DNA of 64,000 nt from positions 11,149 through 75,148 of the forward strand of contig CAJTKG010000011.1 in NCBI GenBank assembly GCA_910576935.1, given 5' to 3'. Under the pieces are notes generated by a model. That model searched no databases. It saw only the letters and a program-made list of their open reading frames with translations, and was not told the origin of the DNA. Shown here piece by piece: positions 39,806-46,895 of this stretch (positions are counted from its first letter, which is position 1; each line of letters starts with the position of its first letter). This stretch comes from an uncultured Muribaculaceae bacterium. Lineage in GTDB: Bacteria; Bacteroidota; Bacteroidia; Bacteroidales; Muribaculaceae. The translations under genes were made by a program, and so were the position numbers.

Positions 39806-41104
39806 TTAATTTTGAAGGAGATACTTTTTTAGAGCAGGGTAGGTAGGAGGTATTTTGTCAGTATGCACCGGCTTTGCCATGAAGCGCGTGAGCTGTAGCG
39901 GCAATTCCATAGCTTTACCCGTGACCGACGTCATGACATCGAGCGATTTCGCCGGATGTGCCGTCGAAAATATCAGCGCCGGTTCGGCCGGATGCAGCAT
40001 ATCGGCGGCAGCAAAAGCCACTGCCGTGTGTGGGTCTATAAGTAACCCGTTTTCCATCAGCATCCTGTTGATTGTCGATTTTATCATGTCGTCTCCAATG
40101 GTTGCGGTCTCTATATCTTCCCTGATACGCGACATATCATTAGCATAAAGCGATATGAGGCGTTCAAGATTTGTCGGATTATCCGTGTCCATACATCGTG
40201 CCGAAGTCAGCCTCACAGGCTGAGAAGTGATTCGTCCGGTCACCAGATAGCGGTAGAACGGATTATTGCCATTGCAGGCCGCTACAAATTTACCCGTTTC
40301 AAGCCCCATGCGATGCGATATGACGCCTGATGTGACAGCGCTGAGGTTGCCCGACGGTATCGAGAAAACCGTCTTATCCGCACATACGCCCATCGAGTTC
40401 AAACGCGCAGCCGCATAAAAGAAAATTATAATCTGCGGCAACAGTCGGGCTATGTTGGCCGAATTGGCGCTCGTTAGATTCATCTTCAGGCATAACGACT
40501 CGTCAAGCATTGCCGCACCGGCCATTTTCTTGCAGTCATCGATCGTTCCGGCAACCTCGACAGCCCGCACATTATCGCCCGCCGCTGTTATCTGCATCAG
40601 TTGCGAGCGGCTTAGCACACCTTTCGGGAAAAGGACAAACACATTGATATTTCTGTCATTTTTGAAACTGTTTGCCACAGCCGCACCCGTATTGCCGATC
40701 GTCGTGACTATAATATTGAGAGGCTTTGATTCGTCGTAATACAGCTCTTTGGTGAGACCGGCCATAAATCGCGCGCTTATATCCTTGAAAGCCAGAGTGG
40801 GACCGTGGAAAAGTTCCATCATATAACGGTTATGTCCTACAGATATCAAAGGCATGTCAAACGACAGCGCCTCATCTGCGATTGCCTTCAGACGCGCCGA
40901 CGCAATATCCTCCCCGAAAAGCATGTTGCAGATCACATATGCCGTTTCCTTGAGCGACATCTCGCCCATGTTGTTTATAAAAGCCTTGGGTACGACAGGC
41001 AACCCTGCAGGCAGATAAAGACCGCCATCGGGCGCATAACAGTCAATCAGAGCTTTGCGTAGCGTAACATCGACCGAGTGCTGTTTAGTACTGTAATATC
41101 GCAT
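39806..41104 (-). CDS. thrC: Threonine synthase
   Basis: A 432-aa PLP enzyme that makes threonine from O-phospho-homoserine. The N-terminal YYSTKQHSVDVTLRKALI and the PLP-lysine segment GPTLAFKDISARF are typical, as are TIGNTGAAVAN (phosphate-binding) and SIPSGNLSAVTSG. Homoserine-pathway genes thrA and thrB are not adjacent. A good promoter lies upstream on the minus strand: GTTG near 41158-41161, 20 bp, TAAGTTTG (41130-41137). Confidence 0.95.
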   Translation of the reverse strand: MRYYSTKQHSVDVTLRKALIDCYAPDGGLYLPAGLPVVPKAFINNMGEMSLKETAYVICNMLFGEDIASARLKAIADEALSFDMPLISVGHNRYMMELFHGPTLAFKDISARFMAGLTKELYYDESKPLNIIVTTIGNTGAAVANSFKNDRNINVFVLFPKGVLSRSQLMQITAAGDNVRAVEVAGTIDDCKKMAGAAMLDESLCLKMNLTSANSANIARLLPQIIIFFYAAARLNSMGVCADKTVFSIPSGNLSAVTSGVISHRMGLETGKFVAACNGNNPFYRYLVTGRITSQPVRLTSARCMDTDNPTNLERLISLYANDMSRIREDIETATIGDDMIKSTINRMLMENGLLIDPHTAVAFAAADMLHPAEPALIFSTAHPAKSLDVMTSVTGKAMELPLQLTRFMAKPVHTDKIPPTYPALKKYLLQN

Positions 41105-41373
41105 TCAAATATATTGTTGATTGCTATTGCAAACTTAACTAATTCCGCTGATAATAACAACCGGGCGCAGATTAAAATTCATGCAGCAATCATAAATAAT
41201 GCAAAAACACTTATAATAACCCTCCGCTATTTGAATATGTTCTAAGAGTCCACCGATCCGAGGCTCATAGAATCCACGAAGCCGCAGGCAGGCATACCTT
41301 TACATTGACCTTTGCATTAGATTATCAGGATAGTGGTGACTCACGCAAATCGATTATCAACCATGTTCTGTCA
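41105..41373. other. Gene-free gap between thrC and the left phage end
   Basis: This 269-base stretch holds the thrC promoter on the minus strand and nothing else that I can identify. It lacks open frames of note. It may contain leftovers of an earlier integrated element (see finding on the 86-bp repeat). Confidence 0.5.
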
Positions 41374-41459
41374 GAAAGTTGCTTTGTGAGTGCTTTGTGA
41401 AAAATAATAAACCCCTATAACTGAGAAAGTTAAAGGGGTTTATTCGTGCGCATGAAGGG
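41374..41459 (+). repeat. Left attachment-site repeat (attL)
   Basis: The last 31 bases (41429-41459) are identical to 60173-60203 and form the attachment core, which includes the 13-base 3' end of the tRNA-Leu. The 55 bases before the core (41374-41428) also match the right copy (60118-60172) without gaps but with roughly a dozen mismatches, and form the AAACCCC...GGGGTTT terminator-like hairpin. Confidence 0.85.
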
Positions 41460-41570
41460 TACATAACCGTACTTTTAGCGGTTAACAAGAGCAAACAAAA
41501 GAAGATAAAATATCTATAAATCAGTTGTTTAATATTTATTAACAATGTGATTTTTTGTTATTTTTGCGTT

Positions 41571-41605
41571 TGTTTTGTTGAAAGTTGCTTATTGGTTGCT
41601 TATTG
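41571..41605 (+). repeat. Left arm-type integrase site (35-bp direct repeat)
   Basis: A 35-base sequence found again at 60109-60143, identical. It contains a tandem 11-bp unit (GTTGCTTATTG twice). Copies just inside each end of the element fit arm-type binding sites of the integrase. Confidence 0.6.
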
Positions 41606-41621
41606 GAAAACGAATAATTAC

Positions 41622-41660
41622 TACCTTTGTAAAACAAAGGAAAGCAAAGGAAAACAAAGT
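41622..41660 (+). promoter_or_regulatory. int: Integrase promoter with three tandem 10-bp units
   Basis: TACCTTTG (41622-41629) is a -7 box. It is followed at once by three 10-bp direct repeats: AAAACAAAGG, AAAGCAAAGG and AAAACAAAGT (41631-41660). They lie at the expected transcript start, 20 bases before the integrase ATG, so they could be a binding site for autoregulation. Confidence 0.5.
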
Positions 41661-41679
41661 TAACTAAAAGCGCGATAAA

Positions 41680-42951
41680 ATGGCCAAAAAGAATAATAGA
41701 GCTAATAATACATATCTGATCGAGGGCGGTGCGGGAGATAATCCAAAACTGATGGGGCAGTCGTTAAGCGATGGCAGGGACAGTCTTTATCTGGAGTTTT
41801 ATTTGGGCTATTCTGTCGTCGAGAGCAAATCGGGCAAGACTTATAAAAAGATTAAACGCGATACGGAGCGTCTCGGTCTATATCTGTGGCAGGCGCCGAG
41901 GTCGCCACTGGAACGGCAGCATAATAAGGAGACGCTCGAGATAGCCAAACGACTACGCTTTGAACGCGGGCAGGAAATATTATCGGGCGTCGAGGGCTAC
42001 CGTCTCAAAAAAGAGACCGAGGAGGTCGATTTCCTTGATTGGATGTGGTCGTACTATGAAGCATATACCAAAGCCGACAAAAGACATATCAAACGTGCTT
42101 ATGTCTGTTTTGTCGATTATCTTATTGATCCTACGGGCAAACTGACTCCGCAATCGGATTGGAGCAGGGGGCGAAAGACGCGGGCCGCAAAAGAGCGGGA
42201 GCGCAAAGAAAGTCTTTTGAAGTTGAATGCCCGCCAGCTCTCGAAGAGTATGATCGCGGGATTCACCGAATATCTGCAAAGGCGTTTCAGGGGCGACGGC
42301 CCGCATTCTTTGTACAGCCGGTTTAAAAAGGTCGTCAAGGCGGCCGTAGAGGCCGATATTCTGCTGAAGAATCCGTGCGACGGTATTTCTATCAAGATCG
42401 ACAACGGGGCGCTAAAAAAGGACATTCTGAGCGTCGAGGAGATGCAGCAGCTCATATCTACGCATTATGCAGGCGAAAACACTGAGATAAGGAGAGCATT
42501 TATCTTTTGCCTCTATTGCGGTCTGCGGTGGTGTGATGTTAAAGACCTGACTTTTGCCAATGTCGATTTCTCAAACCGCCTGCTGAAATTCGAGCAGGCC
42601 AAGACCAAGGGTCACAGCAGCGCCAGCGGGGTAGTGATACCGCTCAATGACGGACTGCTGACGCTGATCGGCCGGGGAGAGCGCGGCGACCGTATCTTTA
42701 AGCTGCCGTCGCACACGATGTGCCTGAAGGCTCTGCGGCATTGGACCAAGCGGGCCGGTATCGACAAACATATCACTTGGCATTGCGCCCGCCACTCGTT
42801 TGCGGTCAATATCCTAAACAACGGCGCAAACATAAAGACGGTGGCGAGCCTGTTAGGTCACAGCGGTCTGTCGCAAACCGAGAAGTATACGCGAGCCGTC
42901 GACAGCCTCAAGGTAGCGGCGATCAACAGCCTGCCCGAGCTGAAGTTGTGA
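41680..42951 (+). CDS. int: Tyrosine recombinase (prophage integrase)
   Basis: A 423-aa site-specific recombinase that inserts and excises the element at tRNA-Leu. The N-terminal arm-binding domain (about 30-110) is followed by a SAM-like core-binding domain (about 115-225) and the catalytic domain (about 235-420). The catalytic residues are seen: Arg in CGLRWCDVKDL, Lys in QAKTKGHSS, His-x2-Arg in WHCARHSFAV, the later His in LLGHSG and the nucleophile Tyr in TEKYTRAV. The promoter and arm sites lie just upstream. Intact. Confidence 0.96.
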   Translation: MAKKNNRANNTYLIEGGAGDNPKLMGQSLSDGRDSLYLEFYLGYSVVESKSGKTYKKIKRDTERLGLYLWQAPRSPLERQHNKETLEIAKRLRFERGQEILSGVEGYRLKKETEEVDFLDWMWSYYEAYTKADKRHIKRAYVCFVDYLIDPTGKLTPQSDWSRGRKTRAAKERERKESLLKLNARQLSKSMIAGFTEYLQRRFRGDGPHSLYSRFKKVVKAAVEADILLKNPCDGISIKIDNGALKKDILSVEEMQQLISTHYAGENTEIRRAFIFCLYCGLRWCDVKDLTFANVDFSNRLLKFEQAKTKGHSSASGVVIPLNDGLLTLIGRGERGDRIFKLPSHTMCLKALRHWTKRAGIDKHITWHCARHSFAVNILNNGANIKTVASLLGHSGLSQTEKYTRAVDSLKVAAINSLPELKL

Positions 42952-42964
42952 TTCACCGGATCGA

Positions 42965-43059
42965 ATATCGCAAGTTTTTGATTTTTGCGATATTTTGCGA
43001 TATCGGGGCAAAATAATCTCGCATAAATTTGCATAGCCGCAACAAATATGTTACCTTTG
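42965..43059 (+). promoter_or_regulatory. hicAB promoter and candidate HicB operator
   Basis: Operator-like repeats: ATATCGCAA (42965-42973) opposes two direct copies of TTGCGATAT (42985-42993 and 42995-43003). Downstream is an exact promoter: TTTG (43028-43031), 20 bp, TACCTTTG (43052-43059), 28 bases before hicA. Repeats upstream of the promoter fit autoregulation by the antitoxin's DNA-binding domain. Confidence 0.6.
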
Positions 43060-43087
43060 TGTTGTAATTATAAAGCACATTGAAATT

Positions 43088-43273
43088 ATGAAAATCTCAG
43101 AATTGACAAGGCTTGTCGCAAAGTCGGGGTGCTATCTTCTGAAACATAAGGCTCGGCATGATTTATGGATTAATCCGGTGACGGGTGAAACATTTCTTAT
43201 GCCGCGTCACCAGTCTGAGGAAGCTCCTAAAGGACTCGAGAGGGCCGCGAGAAAATGGGCGGGGATTGAATAA
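43088..43273 (+). CDS. hicA: HicA-family mRNA interferase toxin
   Basis: A 61-aa protein of the HicA double-stranded-RNA-binding-like fold, a translation-dependent RNase toxin. The opening KISELTRLVAKSGCYLL and the loop with the catalytic His (KARHDLWINP) are present, followed by PRHQSEEAPKG. It is read in the usual order toxin then antitoxin with hicB downstream. Confidence 0.85.
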   Translation: MKISELTRLVAKSGCYLLKHKARHDLWINPVTGETFLMPRHQSEEAPKGLERAARKWAGIE

Positions 43274-43349
43274 TCCCCCTCATTTGTCTTTGTTCCGGAT
43301 TGATGATTTTAATGTGCTTTATATTTATTGAATTCTAAATTTTTAAGTC

Positions 43350-43757
43350 ATGAAGATTACGGCGACTATTGAAAGAAACGACAATAACTTTTTTGCCATA
43401 ACGTGCGATAATGTTATAGCCGGCTGTCATTTTGGCGGCTACGGCTATTCGGTTGCCGAGGCTAAAGAGGATTTTATCGCTGGAATACGCGAGTCTCTTG
43501 AGACGGCGGTTGAACTCGGCAAGGATGTGCCCGTGACCGCGGATGATGTAGAAGTTGAATTTCGTTATGACATACCGTCGTTCTTTAACTGCTTCGACTG
43601 GATCAATGTGTCGGCTTTTGCAAAGCAAGCCGGAATAAACGAGTCCAAGATGAGAGCCTACAAATCAGGACTCGCAACGGCCTCCGAGGCTACGGCAAGC
43701 AAAATCATGTCAACTATTAAGGCTATGGGCGCGGCTTTGTGTGCAGTGTCGCTATAG
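43350..43757 (+). CDS. hicB: HicB-family antitoxin with DNA-binding C-terminus
   Basis: A 135-aa protein: an N-terminal degenerate RNase-H-like HicB domain (about 1-70, GYGYSVAEAKEDFIAGIRE) and a C-terminal helix-turn-helix (about 78-125, WINVSAFAKQAGINESKMRAY). It neutralises HicA and probably represses the operon. The gap from hicA is 76 bases. A terminator follows. Confidence 0.85.
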   Translation: MKITATIERNDNNFFAITCDNVIAGCHFGGYGYSVAEAKEDFIAGIRESLETAVELGKDVPVTADDVEVEFRYDIPSFFNCFDWINVSAFAKQAGINESKMRAYKSGLATASEATASKIMSTIKAMGAALCAVSL

Positions 43758-43777
43758 CCTGCTTTATAATTACGCTC

Positions 43778-43811
43778 CGGGACGTCATGAATCTCAAGGC
43801 GTCCCGTTTTT
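43778..43811 (+). terminator. Terminator after hicB
   Basis: CGGGACG (43778-43784) pairs with CGTCCCG (43800-43806), 15-base loop, then five T. It lies 21 bases after the hicB stop. Confidence 0.65.
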
Positions 43812-43859
43812 AGGATCTCCCGCCCGTGAGGGTAGACTTCATACTTCTTAAGAACTCGG

Positions 43860-43890
43860 GCCGTGTCCTTTTAGTGGGCGCGGCTTTTTT
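43860..43890 (+). terminator. Second terminator downstream of hicAB
   Basis: Stem GCCGTGTCC (43860-43868) with GGGCGCGGC (43876-43884), with two G-T pairs, followed by six T. It makes a double terminator between hicB and the convergent 76-aa gene. Confidence 0.6.
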
Positions 43891-43933
43891 GTGCGTCCAT
43901 TTTGTCGGCGGCGAAAGCCTGAAATAGAAAACA

Positions 43934-43956
43934 CCCCGCAGTGAATGACTGCAGGG
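43934..43956 (-). terminator. Terminator of the minus-strand 76-aa gene
   Basis: Nine-bp stem (43934-43942 with 43948-43956, one mismatch), loop of five, followed on the minus strand by a T-rich stretch. It lies about 24 bases past the stop of the gene at 43980. Confidence 0.6.
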
Positions 43957-43979
43957 CGCGATATTGTATATTTCTATAA

Positions 43980-44195
43980 TTATTTCTTGAAGGTATTGGC
44001 CGCATCAGACAATTGTCGGCCGACTCGTTTCCAATCGTCGCGTATGGCCTCGGCGTCGCAAATATATGGCTTCCGAGGCTGCCCGATGTAATCCGCGCTA
44101 AGGCCCTTTAAAGACAGGATGTTTCCTGAGCCTTTAATAAAATAGCGCTTAAAAGCGCTTTTCAAGGCCTTTTTGTCTGAATACTTGTGCGTCAT
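43980..44195 (-). CDS. Small basic phage protein of unknown function
   Basis: A 71-aa basic protein (from MTHKYSDK; an in-frame ATG at 44210 adds 5 residues). It has no family I recognise. It lies on the minus strand with the repressor and may be a lysogenically expressed gene. A terminator follows. Confidence 0.5.
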   Translation of the reverse strand: MTHKYSDKKALKSAFKRYFIKGSGNILSLKGLSADYIGQPRKPYICDAEAIRDDWKRVGRQLSDAANTFKK

Positions 44196-44274
44196 TTTCA
44201 GGAATTTCAATGATTTATTCGTCCATTATTCTTTGCGAATTTACGATAATGCTTTCAATATTGCAACTTTTAGG

Positions 44275-44450
44275 TTACTTTAATATATCGATTAATTCCT
44301 TTTCTCGGGCAATAACTATGTTATGCCCTTCGTCACGCAGATGCTGAATAGCCTCGATTTTTTAGGCCCCGCGTTTTCGCCGACTAATACGTGGGTCGTC
44401 TTTTTTGATGTGGTGGTTGCGATTTTTATAATGATATGGCCGCATCAATA
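44275..44450 (-). pseudogene. Frameshifted BRCT-domain fragment
   Basis: On the minus strand, one frame reads SKKTTHVLVGENAGPKK, then, after a run of A at the frameshift, another frame reads KIEAIQHLRDEGHNIVIARE and ends at TAA (44275-44277). Joined, it is the C-terminal part of a BRCT domain as in NAD ligases and phage exonuclease or BRCT proteins: KTTHxxxGEnaGxKxxkAxxLrexG. The N-terminal end is missing, cut by the repressor gene. The gene is dead: truncated and shifted. Too short to be a standalone reading frame. Confidence 0.6.
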
Positions 44451-44454
44451 AAAA

Positions 44455-45099
44455 TTAATATGATATTTGAGTTATAGTGAATTTTACGAGGGCGACGCGG
44501 GTGATGGCCGACAGGGGGATGTCTTCACAACCGTATTCGGGGTTGTCGGCGGCAAGACGTATATAGCCACTACCTAAAGGCGATTGTTTGGCCCGCTTGA
44601 CTGTTATGTGGGTAAAGCTTTCATCGTCGACATACTGAACGATATATATGCCGTCGGGGCGTATCGACGCGGCAGAGGGGAGCATGACGAACGCCGCGAT
44701 ATCGCCGTCGTGGATATACGGCTCCATCGATCGGCCTCTGACAGGCATGGCGGCGTCGCAGCGGGGCATCGTATAGAAGCGCATGTTGCCGCCGGTTGTC
44801 TCTACGTCGGAGAATCCCGCAGCGGCATCAATATCGAGATATGGCAACGAGAAAGCATCGGGCTTTGATGCCCCACTGTCGTCTTTCAGCATAGAGCCTT
44901 CACCGGTCAGAAGCCAAGCGGCGCTAATATCCAAGAAACGCTCTTGTATTTTAGTCGCAAGCTCTTTGGATATACCGCACTTGTTGGCCTTAATGTCGTA
45001 AAATATTTGAGGACTTTTAAGGTCTATCGCAAGAGCTAATGCCCTTGCGCTCAATCCGTGATATTTTAGCACTTGTTCGATGCGTTGATAATCAGTCAT
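44455..45099 (-). CDS. S24-type (C1/LexA-like) phage repressor 1
   Basis: A 214-aa repressor: N-terminal helix-turn-helix (about 1-65) and C-terminal S24 peptidase-like domain with the nucleophile Ser in VRGRSMEPYIHDGD and the general-base Lys in HITVKRAK. Such proteins repress the lytic promoter and self-cleave after DNA damage. Upstream is a perfect 8-bp inverted repeat operator (45135-45159). The lytic leader that should follow is here stranded (see 63-bp repeat). Confidence 0.9.
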   Translation of the reverse strand: MTDYQRIEQVLKYHGLSARALALAIDLKSPQIFYDIKANKCGISKELATKIQERFLDISAAWLLTGEGSMLKDDSGASKPDAFSLPYLDIDAAAGFSDVETTGGNMRFYTMPRCDAAMPVRGRSMEPYIHDGDIAAFVMLPSAASIRPDGIYIVQYVDDESFTHITVKRAKQSPLGSGYIRLAADNPEYGCEDIPLSAITRVALVKFTITQISY

Positions 45100-45134
45100 A
45101 TAGGTGCTCGATTTAAAAAATATTCAAAAATAAT

Positions 45135-45159
45135 TCTTGAATTATTTGCATATTCAAGA
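45135..45159. promoter_or_regulatory. Operator of repressor 1 overlapping a rightward promoter
   Basis: Perfect inverted repeat TCTTGAAT (45135-45142) and ATTCAAGA (45152-45159), 9-base spacer. The spacer holds TTTG (45145-45148), which with 20 bp and TGGTTTTG (45169-45176) makes a rightward promoter one base off consensus. A further half-site ATTCAA starts at 45122. Confidence 0.6.
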
Positions 45160-45172
45160 GTTGTTCTTTGGT

Positions 45173-45235
45173 TTTGCAGCGTGAATAATAAATAAACGGA
45201 CATAAAAAAGACTGTCGGACCTTTGGCCCAACTTG
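45173..45235 (+). repeat. 63-bp leader repeat, copy 1
   Basis: Identical over 63 bases to 46400-46462. It starts at the end of the rightward -7 box (TTTG) and continues through a leader. Copy 1 ends four bases before the stop of the convergent 221-aa gene. Confidence 0.9.
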
Positions 45236-45238
45236 GAA

Positions 45239-45904
45239 TTACAGTTGGAATTTATCAGCTTGAGATTTTAAAATCTCTTCCCGTTTATTTTTTAAAGTTG
45301 TAAGCTCTTCTATAATAGTGTTTTCTTTTTGTATATTAGTTTTAACAAAATTGATGATGTCATCCTCAATCTCTTTAATGTTATTGGTTTCTTCTTTAAA
45401 GGATGAAATTACATCTGAGATTTTGCACCCAGATAAAAAATTAATATATTGGTTTAAATTCGACATGCAATATTTTACCTCGGAGCTGTCAATATCTAAT
45501 TTAGATAATAAAAAACCGTGTAAGGCATTGAGGGTTTGTATATATCCCGATGCGCATAATTTTGTGTCGATCTTGTCATGCTTTATATGAACGCCCGTTG
45601 TTATGGCGTGATAAGCGCGCGTCAGGCATCGATTTTTTAGGCTTTCCTCTCGTAAATCAGTTTTTAATCGATCTATTTCTTTTTTGAAATCTGAAATCGT
45701 GTTTTTGGTATCTATCACTTGCCAAATTTGCCACGCCACGAGGAATGTAATAAATAGGGCCAAAATGCCTATTATTATACCTAAATAATCATACCCCGGA
45801 TTTATATTAGAAATGACGCGCGGCAGGCACGCCGAACAAAATATAATAGCCCCAATTGATAAAATCGAGGATATGATCGGTAAAAAATCGGTTTGGCTTC
45901 TCAT
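45239..45904 (-). CDS. Two-helix membrane protein with coiled-coil tail
   Basis: A 221-aa protein, strongly AT-rich relative to the host. Two N-terminal membrane helices (about 10-30 and 41-65) are followed by a cytoplasmic heptad-rich region (70-90 and 165-215). No known family. It overlaps repressor 2 by four bases (start 45904, repressor 2 stop 45901), so both are made from one lysogenic transcript. The genomic place and topology fit a superinfection-exclusion or anti-phage effector, which is inference. Confidence 0.65.
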   Translation of the reverse strand: MRSQTDFLPIISSILSIGAIIFCSACLPRVISNINPGYDYLGIIIGILALFITFLVAWQIWQVIDTKNTISDFKKEIDRLKTDLREESLKNRCLTRAYHAITTGVHIKHDKIDTKLCASGYIQTLNALHGFLLSKLDIDSSEVKYCMSNLNQYINFLSGCKISDVISSFKEETNNIKEIEDDIINFVKTNIQKENTIIEELTTLKNKREEILKSQADKFQL

Positions 45905-46338
45905 TTTTGTTGCAATAAATAATTAAGCGTTTTACGTAAATTCTCTATTTCATCCTTTTGAGCGGCAATGATTTCATCTTTGCTTGCCAATAACGCATCT
46001 TTATCTTCGATTCGTGTTTTCAAAGACGTTATTTTTTCCTCCGAGATTCGGCGTTCAGATGATATCGCCGCGTCTATACCAACATTGTGCTCGGTATTGC
46101 CGAAAAAAGATGAGTGATTATCTCTGTGCGAATTATCGTTGATCTGTAAGTTTTCGCCAAAAAAATAGCTTATAGGTCTTTCATAGAGTATGGATAGCTG
46201 CTCTATAAATCCGGTTTTAATATCTACGGCATTAAGCGTCTGATTTAGCGATTGCTGCGAGACGTTTAATTTACGCGCAACTTCTGCCAAAGATATATCC
46301 ATTGATAATAGCTTTTGCTTGAGAGTAGCCCCGTTCAT
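45901..46338 (-). CDS. Helix-turn-helix repressor 2 with coiled coil
   Basis: A 145-aa protein: N-terminal XRE-type helix-turn-helix (about 3-62, SLAEVARKLNVSQQSLNQTL) and a C-terminal coiled coil (about 92-142, ERRISEEKITSLKTRIEDK). It has no S24 domain, so it is not self-cleaving and is of a different type from repressor 1. Upstream lie a 7-bp inverted repeat (46361-46367, 46390-46396) and the rightward promoter. Overlap with the 221-aa gene shows coupled translation. Confidence 0.75.
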   Translation of the reverse strand: MNGATLKQKLLSMDISLAEVARKLNVSQQSLNQTLNAVDIKTGFIEQLSILYERPISYFFGENLQINDNSHRDNHSSFFGNTEHNVGIDAAISSERRISEEKITSLKTRIEDKDALLASKDEIIAAQKDEIENLRKTLNYLLQQK

Positions 46339-46360
46339 AATGTGAAAAAATATTAATTAT

Positions 46361-46403
46361 AAATACTACTATTGATTTTTATACATGAAAGTATTTATCT
46401 TTG
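46361..46403 (+). promoter_or_regulatory. Rightward early promoter with repressor-2 operator
   Basis: AAATACT (46361-46367) and AGTATTT (46390-46396) form an inverted repeat around the promoter ATTG (46371-46374), 21 bp, TATCTTTG (46396-46403). This promoter drives the 63-bp leader copy 2 and the rightward genes. Confidence 0.6.
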
Positions 46404-46462
46404 CAGCGTGAATAATAAATAAACGGACATAAAAAAGACTGTCGGACCTTTGGCCCAACTTG
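46400..46462 (+). repeat. 63-bp leader repeat, copy 2
   Basis: Perfect copy of 45173-45235, here in its natural place: it begins in the -7 box and runs into the leader of the small early gene at 46536. Downstream, ACGACAGT (46484-46491) is complementary to ACTGTCG inside the repeat (46438-46444), so the leader can fold. Confidence 0.85.
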
Positions 46463-46535
46463 TAAATATATCCAATCACAAAGTTACGACAGTTTTTCTT
46501 TTGGCCAAAAAGAATAACAAATAAAATAACGGATT

Positions 46536-46739
46536 ATGAAACAGGACAAAGTAACAGTCTCAGACCTGCAAGGCATGAAAGTCGGCGAGACGCGTACCTT
46601 TGAGCTGCCCGATGCCCGAGCGATCGAGAACGGCAAGGTATTGGCCTATCGGACGGGGCGCATGTCGGGTTGCCGCTACAAGGCCTCGTCGGATTTCGTC
46701 AACAGTACACTAACCCTGACTAAAGAACAATTATCATGA
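46536..46739 (+). CDS. Small early phage protein
   Basis: A 67-aa protein of a type seen at the beginning of early operons of Bacteroidales prophages (VSDLQGMKVGETRTFELP), without a known role. It lies after the leader copy 2, and its stop overlaps the ATG of the next frame (ATGA). It is the only intact gene between the promoter and the deletion point. Confidence 0.65.
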   Translation: MKQDKVTVSDLQGMKVGETRTFELPDARAIENGKVLAYRTGRMSGCRYKASSDFVNSTLTLTKEQLS

Positions 46740-46852
46740 ATGTCGCAGAAGAGTATCAAGACGAAGTCAAGCGCGTCGGTAAGAACTCGGGCACTCAGAT
46801 GTTGAGTAACAAAGAACTCGACAGGCTGGCCCGAGTGCGTAGCGGAAAATGA
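46736..46852 (+). pseudogene. Truncated early phage gene at the deletion point
   Basis: A 38-codon frame (MNVAEEYQDEVKRVGKNSG, ending RVRSGK) that starts in a natural way, overlapping the stop of the 67-aa gene, but stops where the frame of the tape-measure fragment takes over. It is best read as the 5' end of a longer early gene cut by a deletion. The join probably lies at about 46825-46850. Confidence 0.5.
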
Positions 46853-46895
46853 GGCCGCTCTTGCGTCGGAACGCAAAGAAGTCAAAATCTCCGAA

